Source: a virus
DNA length: 45,809 bases
Direction: 5' to 3' (one strand)
IMG/VR virus record: IMGVR_UViG_3300009104_000035
Coordinates: 1-45,809 of that record
Part shown: positions 10,701 through 17,066 of the stretch, one piece after another
How positions within the stretch are numbered: the stretch's first letter is position 1
Layout of the letters: each line of letters opens with the position of its first letter
The notes under the pieces: generated by a model
Told to the model about the DNA's origin: nothing
What the model saw: only the letters and a program-made list of their open reading frames with translations
The model's database searches: none
Translations under genes and position numbers: made by a program

Positions 10701-12177
10701 AGATGATAAGAAAATAGACCCAAGAAAGGCTAAACTAAAGCAAAGATTAGCAGTAATTGAACAACAAAAATTAGCTGTTTCTTATAAAAGAAAGATAGAT
10801 GAAGTTATGGATTCATTTAACACTTGGGAATACAAAAAAGAAAAAACACCAAAAGGATTAAAGAAAAAAGACGATAGATTTGAACCACTTTTTACTAAAC
10901 ATAAAGGTGGTATAAGAGGTGTTAGACATCTTGGTAATAAATTCCAATATAGTGGTCATTATAAAGGAACTGGTACAACCATACCAAAAGGGGCAAAAGA
11001 CAAATTCATACCACATGTAATAATGGAAAAAACACCAAAAGGAATAATAATAGATAATTATGCTTATGATACAGCTTCAACTTACAGATATTGGAACAAA
11101 GCAGGAATAAGTACCAAACGAAAAGGAGATAAATTGTATGTGGGTGGAAAGCTATATGATTTTGAACAAGGTGGTAAAATGCTCATACCTTATAAAAATA
11201 TAACAGCCCCAATAGTACCAAAAAAGAAATATATTGGAACTGTTAGACCACGTCAACATGAAATGAGCCAACAAACGAGATTAGAAGCAACTGGTGATAT
11301 TAAAGGAATACCAGAAGATCCAACTAGAATACAGCCAAGAGACCAACGTATAGTTAATAAGATAACAGGGCTAAAAACAAAAATACCACGTAGAAAGATA
11401 TTAGGAACAGAATCACACCATTTGTTTGATTTTAGCAAATATCCACAAATGGATAAGATGAAAGGTATAGGTGTTGGAGTTAGCCATAGAACACATCAAG
11501 AAATGATGAATCCTCGTAAATTTACTGCTAAACTAAGACAAAGGTTAGGTATAATTAGAAAAAAAGGAAAACATGAACTAAAAACAAGAGATGAGAGAGA
11601 AACAATAATTGATAATTTCTATGATGGTAAGACATCTAGTCAGATTTTGCCAATATCCAAACCTTCCGAACATGGAAAAAGGTTTATGGAAGAGAAAATA
11701 AAAAGTCGTGAAAAAGATAAGAAGTTAGGAAGAGAACACAAACAATTAGATGAAGGAAAGGCAAATAAACAGTTTATAGAAACAGGTGAACCAATAAATC
11801 CTAATAAGTTTAAAGGTAAAAAACTGAAGAACAAACGAAAATACGCTAAAATATCACCATTCCCAAACCCTAAAAACTCTTTTACAATACGCTTAAAGAA
11901 AGGCTTAACTGATATAGGTTGGGAACCAAGATATGTCAATTATGCCATACAAAATCAAATAAATCAAGGTTGGGCTAAAAAATACCAAATGGGAACAGCA
12001 CAACAATTTATAAGAAAACATGACTTGAATACAATGGATATTTACGATGCAAATACAGGCGTAAACATGAAATTAGGTGAAATTGCAGATGTGTTACCCG
12101 GTACAGTAGAACCACGTTCAGGCGACACAATATTCCAAAGAACAGGGTCACCCGGTAAAACACAGTATTTTGAGTAA
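7765..12177 (+). CDS. Giant modular capsid protein with prohead-protease-like domain and repeated KLKQRLA motifs
   Basis: This 1470-residue, very basic protein lies just before the scaffold and coat genes, where tailed viruses keep the prohead protease. Residues 270-475 resemble HK97-type/DUF2213 maturation proteases: GRPLVVT, a HP pair at 354, RIGSIVDI at 373, SPAIF with Ser407, and DWEALHLA near 424-431 followed by a PAYG turn; His354 and Ser407 are the likely catalytic pair. A four-Cys zinc ribbon follows (Cys507, 510, 530, 533). Residues 1218-1244 look like a degenerate HNH site (SHHLFDFSKYP, then SHRTHQEM). A motif like AKLKQRLA occurs near residues 19, 243, 474, 566, 903, 989 and 1255, separating these modules. 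I infer a polyprotein or a set of internal virion proteins cut by the embedded protease. The first 240 residues are lysine-rich and probably disordered. Confidence 0.75.
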   Translation: MPGDHKEKKKKKQLDIRVSKLKERIGKIKGKRVVRDSEGRIMLPGDEPTQQSIKNPEFYGEKTTGIFGQGGKQKKATTDREYQKKKTDKLNKRLTGDFLGDPDKMTPTPEQIEKKKLRDKKEAAAAKKQYEKRHRGGRPRKAELIDVTKEQKNKKKDKEKLLSKSAHYNAESDPEAPPSDWLKKYKKERKKTKKAKGVAPNYNNPSKVKKNPPPQGPKPNAETPEEIMQNAEIVSRKNDTYIAKLKQRIAEKRKKDYQKIEAEEKEEAEEARKHKHLIEFKGHTGQYYKRASLVSSEGRYAKYWLLNAKQTNGNGWGVSQQSIAKNIRKFVGRPLVVTAKSWVPDSEYGDQFEHPYLPTNDINKVLNHQEKFRIGSIVDIIEKNGDYFANIEINQRFANMILPPFCSPAIFQNNPAEPEGQISDWEALHLAALMEDPAYGSRIALLRGTCIGTKDQCSVQFKSAKQQAKMICTKGIRERLAGLFPKEKRHWEEQGYKTKPDWYGDTCPGCGQEMQEYPALSREDNKTLICTDCGNKEAFGDFTNVKGKTELEGHEENKSKRLRESRLRARLAVFKPNHLPSKDSVEDLTDEYEGKGKVALPRVSEGTETPRIVRHKGTILQPGKREAYPLHTDYDFKSEFQHNFEKKRPFKGEAKDWGKKKALKEIDKTELEDVGDIMSISENEARKLAKIKKNEKTRVKKASDDWSSTTDTDFFRKPFKARKLSFDMTGLDYMDSLHDKASWNAGQKAMERFKNELTHPFSRKYAYDVLDNHAYNSGLAIDNNYPDLEGYIDKNDSKSLQNLLEGHNKDILEHADYRAEEAFGFVEDEPLPPTSEGEALGRKLFEPFKKMKDGEYAKIPDRRGDMLRTKGILKDYTNDVSGSIMKDFGTHRRNQLGAKKNDIKQRLAIGTRVSPTTKRVKRVKKVLDYEHPYQGPEMPTTKHPKTNIPKLTGPRTTTGNERRRKVTKKERNALDSYIKDDKKIDPRKAKLKQRLAVIEQQKLAVSYKRKIDEVMDSFNTWEYKKEKTPKGLKKKDDRFEPLFTKHKGGIRGVRHLGNKFQYSGHYKGTGTTIPKGAKDKFIPHVIMEKTPKGIIIDNYAYDTASTYRYWNKAGISTKRKGDKLYVGGKLYDFEQGGKMLIPYKNITAPIVPKKKYIGTVRPRQHEMSQQTRLEATGDIKGIPEDPTRIQPRDQRIVNKITGLKTKIPRRKILGTESHHLFDFSKYPQMDKMKGIGVGVSHRTHQEMMNPRKFTAKLRQRLGIIRKKGKHELKTRDERETIIDNFYDGKTSSQILPISKPSEHGKRFMEEKIKSREKDKKLGREHKQLDEGKANKQFIETGEPINPNKFKGKKLKNKRKYAKISPFPNPKNSFTIRLKKGLTDIGWEPRYVNYAIQNQINQGWAKKYQMGTAQQFIRKHDLNTMDIYDANTGVNMKLGEIADVLPGTVEPRSGDTIFQRTGSPGKTQYFE

Positions 12178-12192
12178 TAATTTAGTATTATT

Positions 12193-12228
12193 TTGAGTAT
12201 TATTGCCTTATATATAAGTAATACTCAA
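12193..12228 (+). promoter_or_regulatory. Palindromic promoter/operator of the scaffold-coat operon
   Basis: Two perfect 10-bp inverted arms, TTGAGTATTA (12193-12202) and TAATACTCAA (12219-12228), enclose CTTATATATAAG (12207-12218), itself a 12-bp palindrome containing the TATA box. The box lies about 31 nt before the ATG at 12243. A regulator bound to the arms would cover the TATA box. As RNA the same arms could form a hairpin ending the upstream transcript. Confidence 0.6.
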
Positions 12229-12242
12229 CATATATTAATAAC

Positions 12243-12836
12243 ATGACAAAACTTTCTAAAAACAACTGGACAAGTTATGCACGTAGTGTTCTTTCAGCTC
12301 AAAGCAAAATTGCTAATGAGTTGTTAGATGTTGCCGAGAGTGGTAATAATGGTGCAGTAGCAGGTCCTCAAGAAGTTGTCGATGCTATCGAAGGCATTGT
12401 TGGACAACTAGAAGAGGTACAAGCCGCTATACCAGCAGAACCATCAATGGAAGAAGCAGAAGCAGAAATACCAGTCGAAGCAGAAGCAGTTGAAGCTCCT
12501 GTCGTAGAGGAAGAAGAAGAAGAAGAGAGACCAATAGTTGCAAAACTAAAAGCTCAAGTTGCAGCACTCAACTCTAAAGTTGAAGCTCAAGAAAGAGAAA
12601 AGGTAGCTCAATCTTATTCAGAACTCTTTGACGATGTTAAAATTGCACAAGCAAAATTCGATGAAGTATTATCTTCACAAGATTCTGTTGCAACTTGGCA
12701 AAACAAAATTGCAGCGATCCAAAGTTATGCAGACGAAACAAAGGGAAACTCAACATATGTTAGCCCAAACAATACTTCAGGATTCTTATCTAGAAGTAAA
12801 GTTGCAAAGCTAGCTAGTGAGTTTAACCACCTTTAG
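12243..12836 (+). CDS. Capsid scaffold protein
   Basis: This 197-residue protein is strongly acidic between residues 60 and 97 (runs of Glu with AEAEIPVEAEAVE) and has a coiled-coil region at 98-125 (AKLKAQVAALNSKVEAQ). Small size, acidity, a coiled coil and its place before the decoration and coat genes match phage scaffolding proteins, which direct coat assembly and are removed before packaging. AKLKAQVAAL at 100-109 is a relaxed version of the KLKQRLA motif repeated in the upstream protease-containing protein, so it may be a cleavage or interaction site. Expression is probably set by the palindromic promoter just upstream. The scaffold identity rests on composition and context. Confidence 0.7.
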   Translation: MTKLSKNNWTSYARSVLSAQSKIANELLDVAESGNNGAVAGPQEVVDAIEGIVGQLEEVQAAIPAEPSMEEAEAEIPVEAEAVEAPVVEEEEEEERPIVAKLKAQVAALNSKVEAQEREKVAQSYSELFDDVKIAQAKFDEVLSSQDSVATWQNKIAAIQSYADETKGNSTYVSPNNTSGFLSRSKVAKLASEFNHL

Positions 12837-12845
12837 GAGTACAAA

Positions 12846-13346
12846 ATGGCATTTGGAACAACACCAGCAGGAACAATCGTAAGAGAAACAATTATCTCTA
12901 CACGAAGAATCCCTGTTAAAGCATCTACAAGCATCACAAAAGGTCAAGTTTGTGAACTAAGCAGTGGTTATCTAATAGCCTGTGCAGCATCCGGCAGCCC
13001 AACAGCAGATGTAGCACACTTTGTTGCCTTAGAGGCAGCAGACAACAGCAGTGGTTCAAATGGAGATATTACAGCAGCAGTCGCAGTATCAGGTCACTAT
13101 GTCACAGTAGTAGCCGATGGTGCAATAAGACCGGGTGCTAGAGTACAAATATCTGCATCCACAGCAGGTCAGGTAATAACCTCAGCAGGAAATATCGAGA
13201 CACAAGTCGGTACTTACTATGGTAAGGAAGGCGGTATAGTTGCCAAATCAGGTAGCACACCATATCTCGAATCATTCACAGACAACCAAGACTTTCCACC
13301 AGTTGCATGTGCAGACGGTGACGTAATAGAGGTACTATTAATTTAG
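12846..13346 (+). CDS. Capsid decoration protein
   Basis: This 166-residue protein has the pattern of the DUF2190/head-decoration family: a STSITKGQVCELSSG strand, then AHFVALEAAD, a VAVSGHYVTVVADGAIRPGARV segment and a VIEVLLI C-terminus. These proteins bind the outside of mature HK97-type capsids and stabilise them. A GGAG ribosome-binding sequence precedes the ATG by 7 nt. It is placed between scaffold and coat protein, as in many tailed viruses. Codon use is less AT-biased than in the small early genes, consistent with high expression. Confidence 0.75.
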   Translation: MAFGTTPAGTIVRETIISTRRIPVKASTSITKGQVCELSSGYLIACAASGSPTADVAHFVALEAADNSSGSNGDITAAVAVSGHYVTVVADGAIRPGARVQISASTAGQVITSAGNIETQVGTYYGKEGGIVAKSGSTPYLESFTDNQDFPPVACADGDVIEVLLI

Positions 13347-14510
13347 GTGAGTATGATGCAAGCTAGAATTAATAACCGAAAAGAAGATTGGGACGGAAAA
13401 CAGTTATGGCGTAACCCTGTTGATAACAGAGTTTATGCTACTGACGGTGCTCCAACATATAGCTTCGATGAAGCAAATGGTTATCCAATCTATGACTATA
13501 ACGTACACTTCGATGCAGTCAAAACAGCAAAAGACAAACTAGGTACATCCTACCAACATGATGCATTCTTAGACAGCGAATTTAAATCCGTTGCAGAAGA
13601 TTATGTATCTGATATTAAAGCCGGTGGTCGTCAAAAACTAGCAGCCTTAAGATCAAACGTAAATTCCGCAGTCGACATTGTCAACGTATGGGAAACCGTA
13701 TTAGGCAAGAGAGATCGTGTTTACGCAGGTAAGAACCTAGCAAAAGAAATTGCTGTACCAAACCTTTTGATTAGCATTGATACTGTAACCAAGTTCTCTG
13801 GTATGACAAGACTAGATGAGGGCATGAGAGCACCTCTTAAAGAATTGCCATATACAAGAGCTAACTTCACAGCACGAAAATACGGTCTCAAGTTCATAAT
13901 CCATGAAGAGGCAAGATTGAAGAACGTTCACAATGTTCTACAAGACAGCATCCAAGTGGCTTCAAACAAAATCGAACAGAGACAGTCATTCGATGTAATT
14001 AGTGAATTAGATACCAACTTGACCGCACAAGCAGCAACAGGAGTCTGGGACACATTTGTCGCAAGTACAGACCGTTCAACCAACGACCCAACCGTTGATA
14101 TTGGTATCGCAAGTCTCAATATTGAAGGATCAGGTGTAGGTGGTAAAATGAACAGAGTCGGTATGCACCAACTAACATACGCAAAATTCACAGGAAACAC
14201 ATTCCTAAGAGGCGTTGCTTCAAACGGACCAAGAGATTACTCTTATGAGCCGGGAACAAGCGAGTTAAGTGGTATACCGGGTGTAGGTCTCGTATTAGAC
14301 AATAGTGTACGACAAGGTGATGTATACTGTGTAGATACTGAATTAGAACCAACATGTGCCCTATTCCAAGGACCACAAAGAGTTGGCTCACAACACGATG
14401 AAGAGACAGGAGATGACAAATACTTTGTTATCGACTACCATCTAGCATCAATAATTCAATCAGAGACTGGTAGACAAATTACAGGTGCAATAACACCATT
14501 AGCTTGGTAG
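13347..14510 (+). CDS. Major capsid protein, HK97-fold type
   Basis: This 387-residue protein is the best coat protein candidate: correct size, directly after scaffold and decoration genes, and with an EHRTREFTA-like stretch in the form ELPYTRANFTARKYGLKF followed by a predicted long helix (QDSIQVASNKIEQRQSFDVI). The first 95 residues are charged and would act as the assembly (delta) domain; at residues 95-104 the sequence RQKLAALRSN resembles the KLKQRLA motif of the maturation-protease gene, close to where HK97 coat protein is cut (about residue 103). GTG at 13347 is the longest start; ATGs at 13353 and 13356 are alternatives. The T-rich stretch after the stop would end the operon. Confidence 0.8.
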   Translation: MSMMQARINNRKEDWDGKQLWRNPVDNRVYATDGAPTYSFDEANGYPIYDYNVHFDAVKTAKDKLGTSYQHDAFLDSEFKSVAEDYVSDIKAGGRQKLAALRSNVNSAVDIVNVWETVLGKRDRVYAGKNLAKEIAVPNLLISIDTVTKFSGMTRLDEGMRAPLKELPYTRANFTARKYGLKFIIHEEARLKNVHNVLQDSIQVASNKIEQRQSFDVISELDTNLTAQAATGVWDTFVASTDRSTNDPTVDIGIASLNIEGSGVGGKMNRVGMHQLTYAKFTGNTFLRGVASNGPRDYSYEPGTSELSGIPGVGLVLDNSVRQGDVYCVDTELEPTCALFQGPQRVGSQHDEETGDDKYFVIDYHLASIIQSETGRQITGAITPLAW

Positions 14511-14530
14511 ATTAATATCTCCAACTAACC

Positions 14531-14541
14531 CCTTTTTTTTT
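14531..14541 (+). terminator. U-rich terminator after the coat protein gene
   Basis: A CCCC run followed by an unbroken T run lies about 20 nt after the coat protein stop. Archaeal RNA polymerase stops at such U-tracts. A new TATA box follows at once. Confidence 0.5.
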
Positions 14542-14542
14542 A

Positions 14543-14550
14543 TTTATATA
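14543..14550 (+). promoter_or_regulatory. TATA box for the gene at 14572
   Basis: TTTATATA is centred 25 nt before the ATG at 14572, giving a leaderless transcript and supporting that start over the ATG at 14568, which reads only a few codons in another frame. Confidence 0.55.
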
Positions 14551-14571
14551 GTATTAAACCTAACTTTATGC

Positions 14572-14730
14572 ATGGCAGATATAGATCATGTAAGAGCAAG
14601 ATTAGCAGCAATTAAGAAAGGAAAGGAAGAGTATGCATATGAAGATTATTTCGGAAAGAAATACAAGAAGAAAAAAGGAAAGAAAGTGAATCTAAGTCGT
14701 GATGATTCATTACATCTGCAAGGAAGTTAA
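14572..14730 (+). CDS. Small basic protein starting with a KLKQRLA-like motif
   Basis: This 52-residue protein follows the coat protein and has its own TATA box. After MADIDH comes VRARLAAIKKGK, close to the RLRARLAVFKPN copy in the 1470-residue protein. A Tyr-rich acidic segment and then KKYKKKKGKK follow. The high charge suggests nucleic-acid binding. The motif at the extreme N-terminus recalls capsid-targeting sequences of T4 internal proteins, which guide small basic proteins into the prohead and are then cleaved. I infer a DNA-associated internal virion protein; no family is recognised. Confidence 0.6.
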   Translation: MADIDHVRARLAAIKKGKEEYAYEDYFGKKYKKKKGKKVNLSRDDSLHLQGS

Positions 14731-14735
14731 AATAG

Positions 14736-14743
14736 TTATATAG
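14736..14743 (+). promoter_or_regulatory. TATA box for the gene at 14766
   Basis: TTATATAG is centred 26 nt before the ATG at 14766, with no room for a ribosome-binding site. Confidence 0.5.
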
Positions 14744-14765
14744 CAGTAATACACTAATATTATTA

Positions 14766-15272
14766 ATGACGAAGAGAAAACTTCAACCAAATGATTATTG
14801 GGCACAATATATCGTAAGAACACAAACCGATGGAAAAGACTACATTTATGCATTAGTTAGACGAAAATATGCTGATGATGATATAGAACCAAAAGGACCC
14901 GGTGAATATCTTGGCGTAGACGAAGAAGATCGATTTGAAAGAATTACAGACAATGACCCAGATTCAGAAACATTTGGTAAAAGAATATCAAAACCAGACT
15001 CACAACCAATAGGTAAGAGACTAAAGTTTACATTGGCATTTACAAAACAAAATGTTGATGATTTCAAGAAAATGTGTGGTGCCATAGGTACACCATTTGG
15101 AGAAACTAGGTTTTATTACAAATTCAAGGAACGAACTATTACTGCTGAAAACACAGATGAGTTTTGGACCTTAGATTGGACTGAAGCACACAAACGCTTC
15201 ATACATGGTAAACAGGTGATTGAAATTGAGCAAAAGAATAAGCATGACGATAGACCCAGAAGTGCTAAGTAA
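14766..15272 (+). CDS. Unknown protein, possibly neck/tail related
   Basis: This 168-residue, highly charged protein is not recognised. It has a beta-rich centre (YIYALVRRKYADDD and GKRLKFTLAFTKQN) and aromatic-rich segments (RFYYKFKERTI, FWTLDWTEAHKRF), and ends in a disordered basic tail. It begins a transcription unit with a TATA box 26 nt upstream and overlaps the next small gene by 29 bases. Its place between coat protein and tail genes makes a structural or assembly role more likely than a replication role, but there is no direct evidence. Confidence 0.6.
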   Translation: MTKRKLQPNDYWAQYIVRTQTDGKDYIYALVRRKYADDDIEPKGPGEYLGVDEEDRFERITDNDPDSETFGKRISKPDSQPIGKRLKFTLAFTKQNVDDFKKMCGAIGTPFGETRFYYKFKERTITAENTDEFWTLDWTEAHKRFIHGKQVIEIEQKNKHDDRPRSAK

Positions 15273-15378
15273 GCTCAACCACTTTGTTGAAGAGTTTGCG
15301 TTAGGTGAGGAAAGAGGAAATAGAAGTCTATTTCTTAATAATCTCATCGAAAGGTACGTGCCTGAAGTACCACCCTAA
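15244..15378 (+). CDS. Small unknown protein (44 aa)
   Basis: The ATG lies inside the end of the preceding gene in another frame. The product, beginning MTIDPEVLSKLNHFVEEF, is acidic with two probable amphipathic helices. A T-rich terminator-like run follows the stop. The dense packing and coupled overlap support a real gene, but no family is visible. Confidence 0.45.
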   Translation: MTIDPEVLSKLNHFVEEFALGEERGNRSLFLNNLIERYVPEVPP

Positions 15379-15408
15379 TCTTTTTTTATTTCATACAAAT
15401 AATACTCG

Positions 15409-15431
15409 GAAAAGTAGGGAAAATTATATAT
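15409..15431 (+). promoter_or_regulatory. Promoter with shared GAAAAGTAGGGAA element and TATA box
   Basis: GAAAAGTAGGGAA (15409-15421) directly precedes TTATATAT (15424-15431), which is centred 26 nt before the ATG at 15454. The same 13-base element precedes the TATA boxes at 29173 and 34199, so it marks three genes probably switched on together. Its place just upstream of the TATA box is that of a TFB-recognition element or an activator site. Confidence 0.6.
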
Positions 15432-15453
15432 TTACAAAAAACCATAGGTATGT

Positions 15454-15954
15454 ATGGAAAAACAAAAACTTGACATGATGAATGATAGACTTCAAATTTG
15501 TGTTTTGACAGCCAAAACCCTCAAATCACAATTTCCTAACGAATTGATGAAAATCCGAGAAGATACTATTTTACCATGTATGGTGAAAAATAAAAGAAAA
15601 CTAGGTCTAAGAAAGAAAGACAATATGGGCAGTTACTATGCCTTTTATAGTAATTCTAGAATAGGTATAAAACCTAAAATTCTTATTGAGAAACCACCTA
15701 TGTTAAGAACAAAGGTCACCAATCAATCTGATAGAATACACTTACATGGTAATTTTGCTCTAGTAGAGTTAATGTGCCATGAATTAGCTCATCATAGGAC
15801 AAAAGGTCACGCCAAAGGTTTTAAACAGAAATACTACAAATTCTTGAAGTGTATGTCGTCATTGATTGTATTGTCAGTATCACCAAAATTTGATGAAAAT
15901 GACAAAGCCGAAGCTCGTGTAGAATTACAACGACTAAAAGAATTGATGGTATAA
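15454..15954 (+). CDS. SprT/WLM-like zinc metallopeptidase-fold protein
   Basis: This 166-residue protein carries CHELAHHRTKGHAKGF around residues 107-122: the HExxH zinc site with a later His, as in SprT-like and WLM proteins. Cellular relatives cut proteins crosslinked to DNA; others are uncharacterised. The N-terminal 100 residues are basic and include a KKNRKLGLRKKDNMGSY-like segment. It has a separate promoter sharing an element with the SWIM zinc-finger gene at 29203 and the early operon at 34228, which suggests early or coordinated expression despite its place among tail genes. A DNA-protein crosslink repair or host-directed protease role is inferred. Confidence 0.65.
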   Translation: MEKQKLDMMNDRLQICVLTAKTLKSQFPNELMKIREDTILPCMVKNKRKLGLRKKDNMGSYYAFYSNSRIGIKPKILIEKPPMLRTKVTNQSDRIHLHGNFALVELMCHELAHHRTKGHAKGFKQKYYKFLKCMSSLIVLSVSPKFDENDKAEARVELQRLKELMV

Positions 15955-15969
15955 CCATCTTTTTTCTTT

Positions 15970-15978
15970 TTTATATAT
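15970..15978 (+). promoter_or_regulatory. TATA box for the gene at 15999, behind a T-rich terminator
   Basis: TTTATATAT is centred 25 nt before the ATG at 15999. The T-rich tract just upstream (15960-15971) probably ends the preceding transcript. Confidence 0.5.
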
Positions 15979-15998
15979 GAGTAAATCTAATACTATGT

Positions 15999-16880
15999 AT
16001 GGCAGTAGCAACAGCAGAAAGCATAAAAACACAGATTCTAGCAGGAACCTACCCAGAAAACACAATAGAGTCTGGTAACGTTTTTGACTATGTTCAATAC
16101 GAAAAAAGACGATTATATCCAAGTTGTGAGATAGTAACAATACAACCAGAATCAACCACAGAAACAAAAAGAACCACAGAAACGACAACCGGATTTGAGA
16201 TTAGATATTTTATTAAAAATCTAGGTATTAGGTCAGATTCCATCTTAACTCAAAAATCAGTAGAAGATGAGATAAGAAGCCAAATAGAAGCCATGACTTT
16301 ACAGGACCATAAGGTAGTATTTGAGTCAAAACTATGGCAAAGAGAACAAGTAGGTAAGTTTGGTGCAAATTTCCCACCATACATGGTATCAACATTAAAA
16401 ATAACAGTTAGACAGATAACACCTAGTACCGCAACAGCCGATGGTGTTCTAAAATTCGATGTGTCAGAATCAAGCGTAGATAACGCACCATCTGGTGATT
16501 ATACATATACCGAAGTTTATGATGTTGATTTATCAGAAGGCTATCGTGATATAATTGAAAAATATACAGGATCAAACGTACCACTACATTATGCAGGTGA
16601 TTTTAATGGAATATTAATTTGTAATATACCGATTAAAGCAGCCGATTTGGGTACCACAGGTGATAAATTAAACAAATTAATTACATTAAGAACAACAGGT
16701 GAAAAACCAGATGTTACTTTCATATATACCAATAAAACAGGTGGAGAATCACCAAGCACTATAACAGAAACTTTCAAAGTAGAGCCTGAAAGACTACAAA
16801 GATTATATAGGTACCAAGATACAGTTGTTTATAGACTCACAGCAACAGTAGTAAATCCTAGTACCATAACGGTTAGTTAG
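15999..16880 (+). CDS. Putative tail completion/terminator protein
   Basis: This 293-residue protein has a first half (AVATAESIKTQILAGTYP, then a beta strand FEIRYFIKNLG and helix SVEDEIRSQIEAM) arranged like tail terminator or tail completion proteins, which cap the tail tube for head joining. The second half is an additional beta-rich domain (FKVEPERLQRLYRYQDTVVYRLTATVV). It directly precedes the tail tube gene, the normal place for such a protein, but a structured intergenic region separates them. The assignment rests on context and secondary-structure pattern only. Confidence 0.5.
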   Translation: MAVATAESIKTQILAGTYPENTIESGNVFDYVQYEKRRLYPSCEIVTIQPESTTETKRTTETTTGFEIRYFIKNLGIRSDSILTQKSVEDEIRSQIEAMTLQDHKVVFESKLWQREQVGKFGANFPPYMVSTLKITVRQITPSTATADGVLKFDVSESSVDNAPSGDYTYTEVYDVDLSEGYRDIIEKYTGSNVPLHYAGDFNGILICNIPIKAADLGTTGDKLNKLITLRTTGEKPDVTFIYTNKTGGESPSTITETFKVEPERLQRLYRYQDTVVYRLTATVVNPSTITVS

Positions 16881-16881
16881 A

Positions 16882-16889
16882 TTTATAAG
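16882..16889 (+). promoter_or_regulatory. TATA box of a putative ncRNA gene
   Basis: TTTATAAG follows the preceding stop by three bases. At normal archaeal spacing it would start RNA near 16910-16913, just before the folded region and without an open reading frame downstream. Confidence 0.5.
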
Positions 16890-16909
16890 GGTGAAAACTC
16901 ATAATAAAT

Positions 16910-17035
16910 CACGTAGTACCATGAATGGCTAGATTCTAGGTATAAGTGATTATCACGAAACCTAGACAATATTTAGCTATCTTTCCGTTATTGCGAGGAG
17001 AGATAGCGTTTGGTTTCATTGATGCCATTCTTTAA
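16910..17035 (+). ncRNA. Putative structured RNA with a three-way junction
   Basis: This non-coding stretch folds by eye into a three-way junction. The closing stem pairs GAATGGC (16923-16929) with GCCATTC (17024-17030). The second stem pairs TCTAGGT (16935-16941) with ACCTAGA (16960-16966), with an inner GTGA/TCAC pairing. The third pairs GCTATCTTTCC (16976-16986) with GGAGAGATAGC (16997-17007), eleven pairs with one G-U. CAATA (16967-16971) could pair with TATTG in the third loop (16989-16993) as a pseudoknot. A TATA box precedes it, a T-rich stretch follows, and a separate promoter drives the next gene. It lacks a T-arm, so it is not a tRNA. Role unknown. Confidence 0.65.
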
Positions 17036-17037
17036 TC

Positions 17038-17045
17038 TTTATATG
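17038..17045 (+). promoter_or_regulatory. TATA box of the tail tube gene
   Basis: TTTATATG is centred 26 nt before the ATG at 17067, so the tail operon begins here and does not depend on the upstream RNA. Confidence 0.55.
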
Positions 17046-17066
17046 TCATAATAACCTTTTTAAACT

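Noticed and set aside
16923-17030. A tRNA gene, because the closing stem has seven pairs like an acceptor stem
   Set aside because: The element is 108 nt, has no T-arm with a GTTC-type loop before the 3' strand, and no CCA or discriminator pattern. A hammerhead ribozyme was also considered because of three stems and a CGAAAC segment, but the CUGAUGA core is missing.
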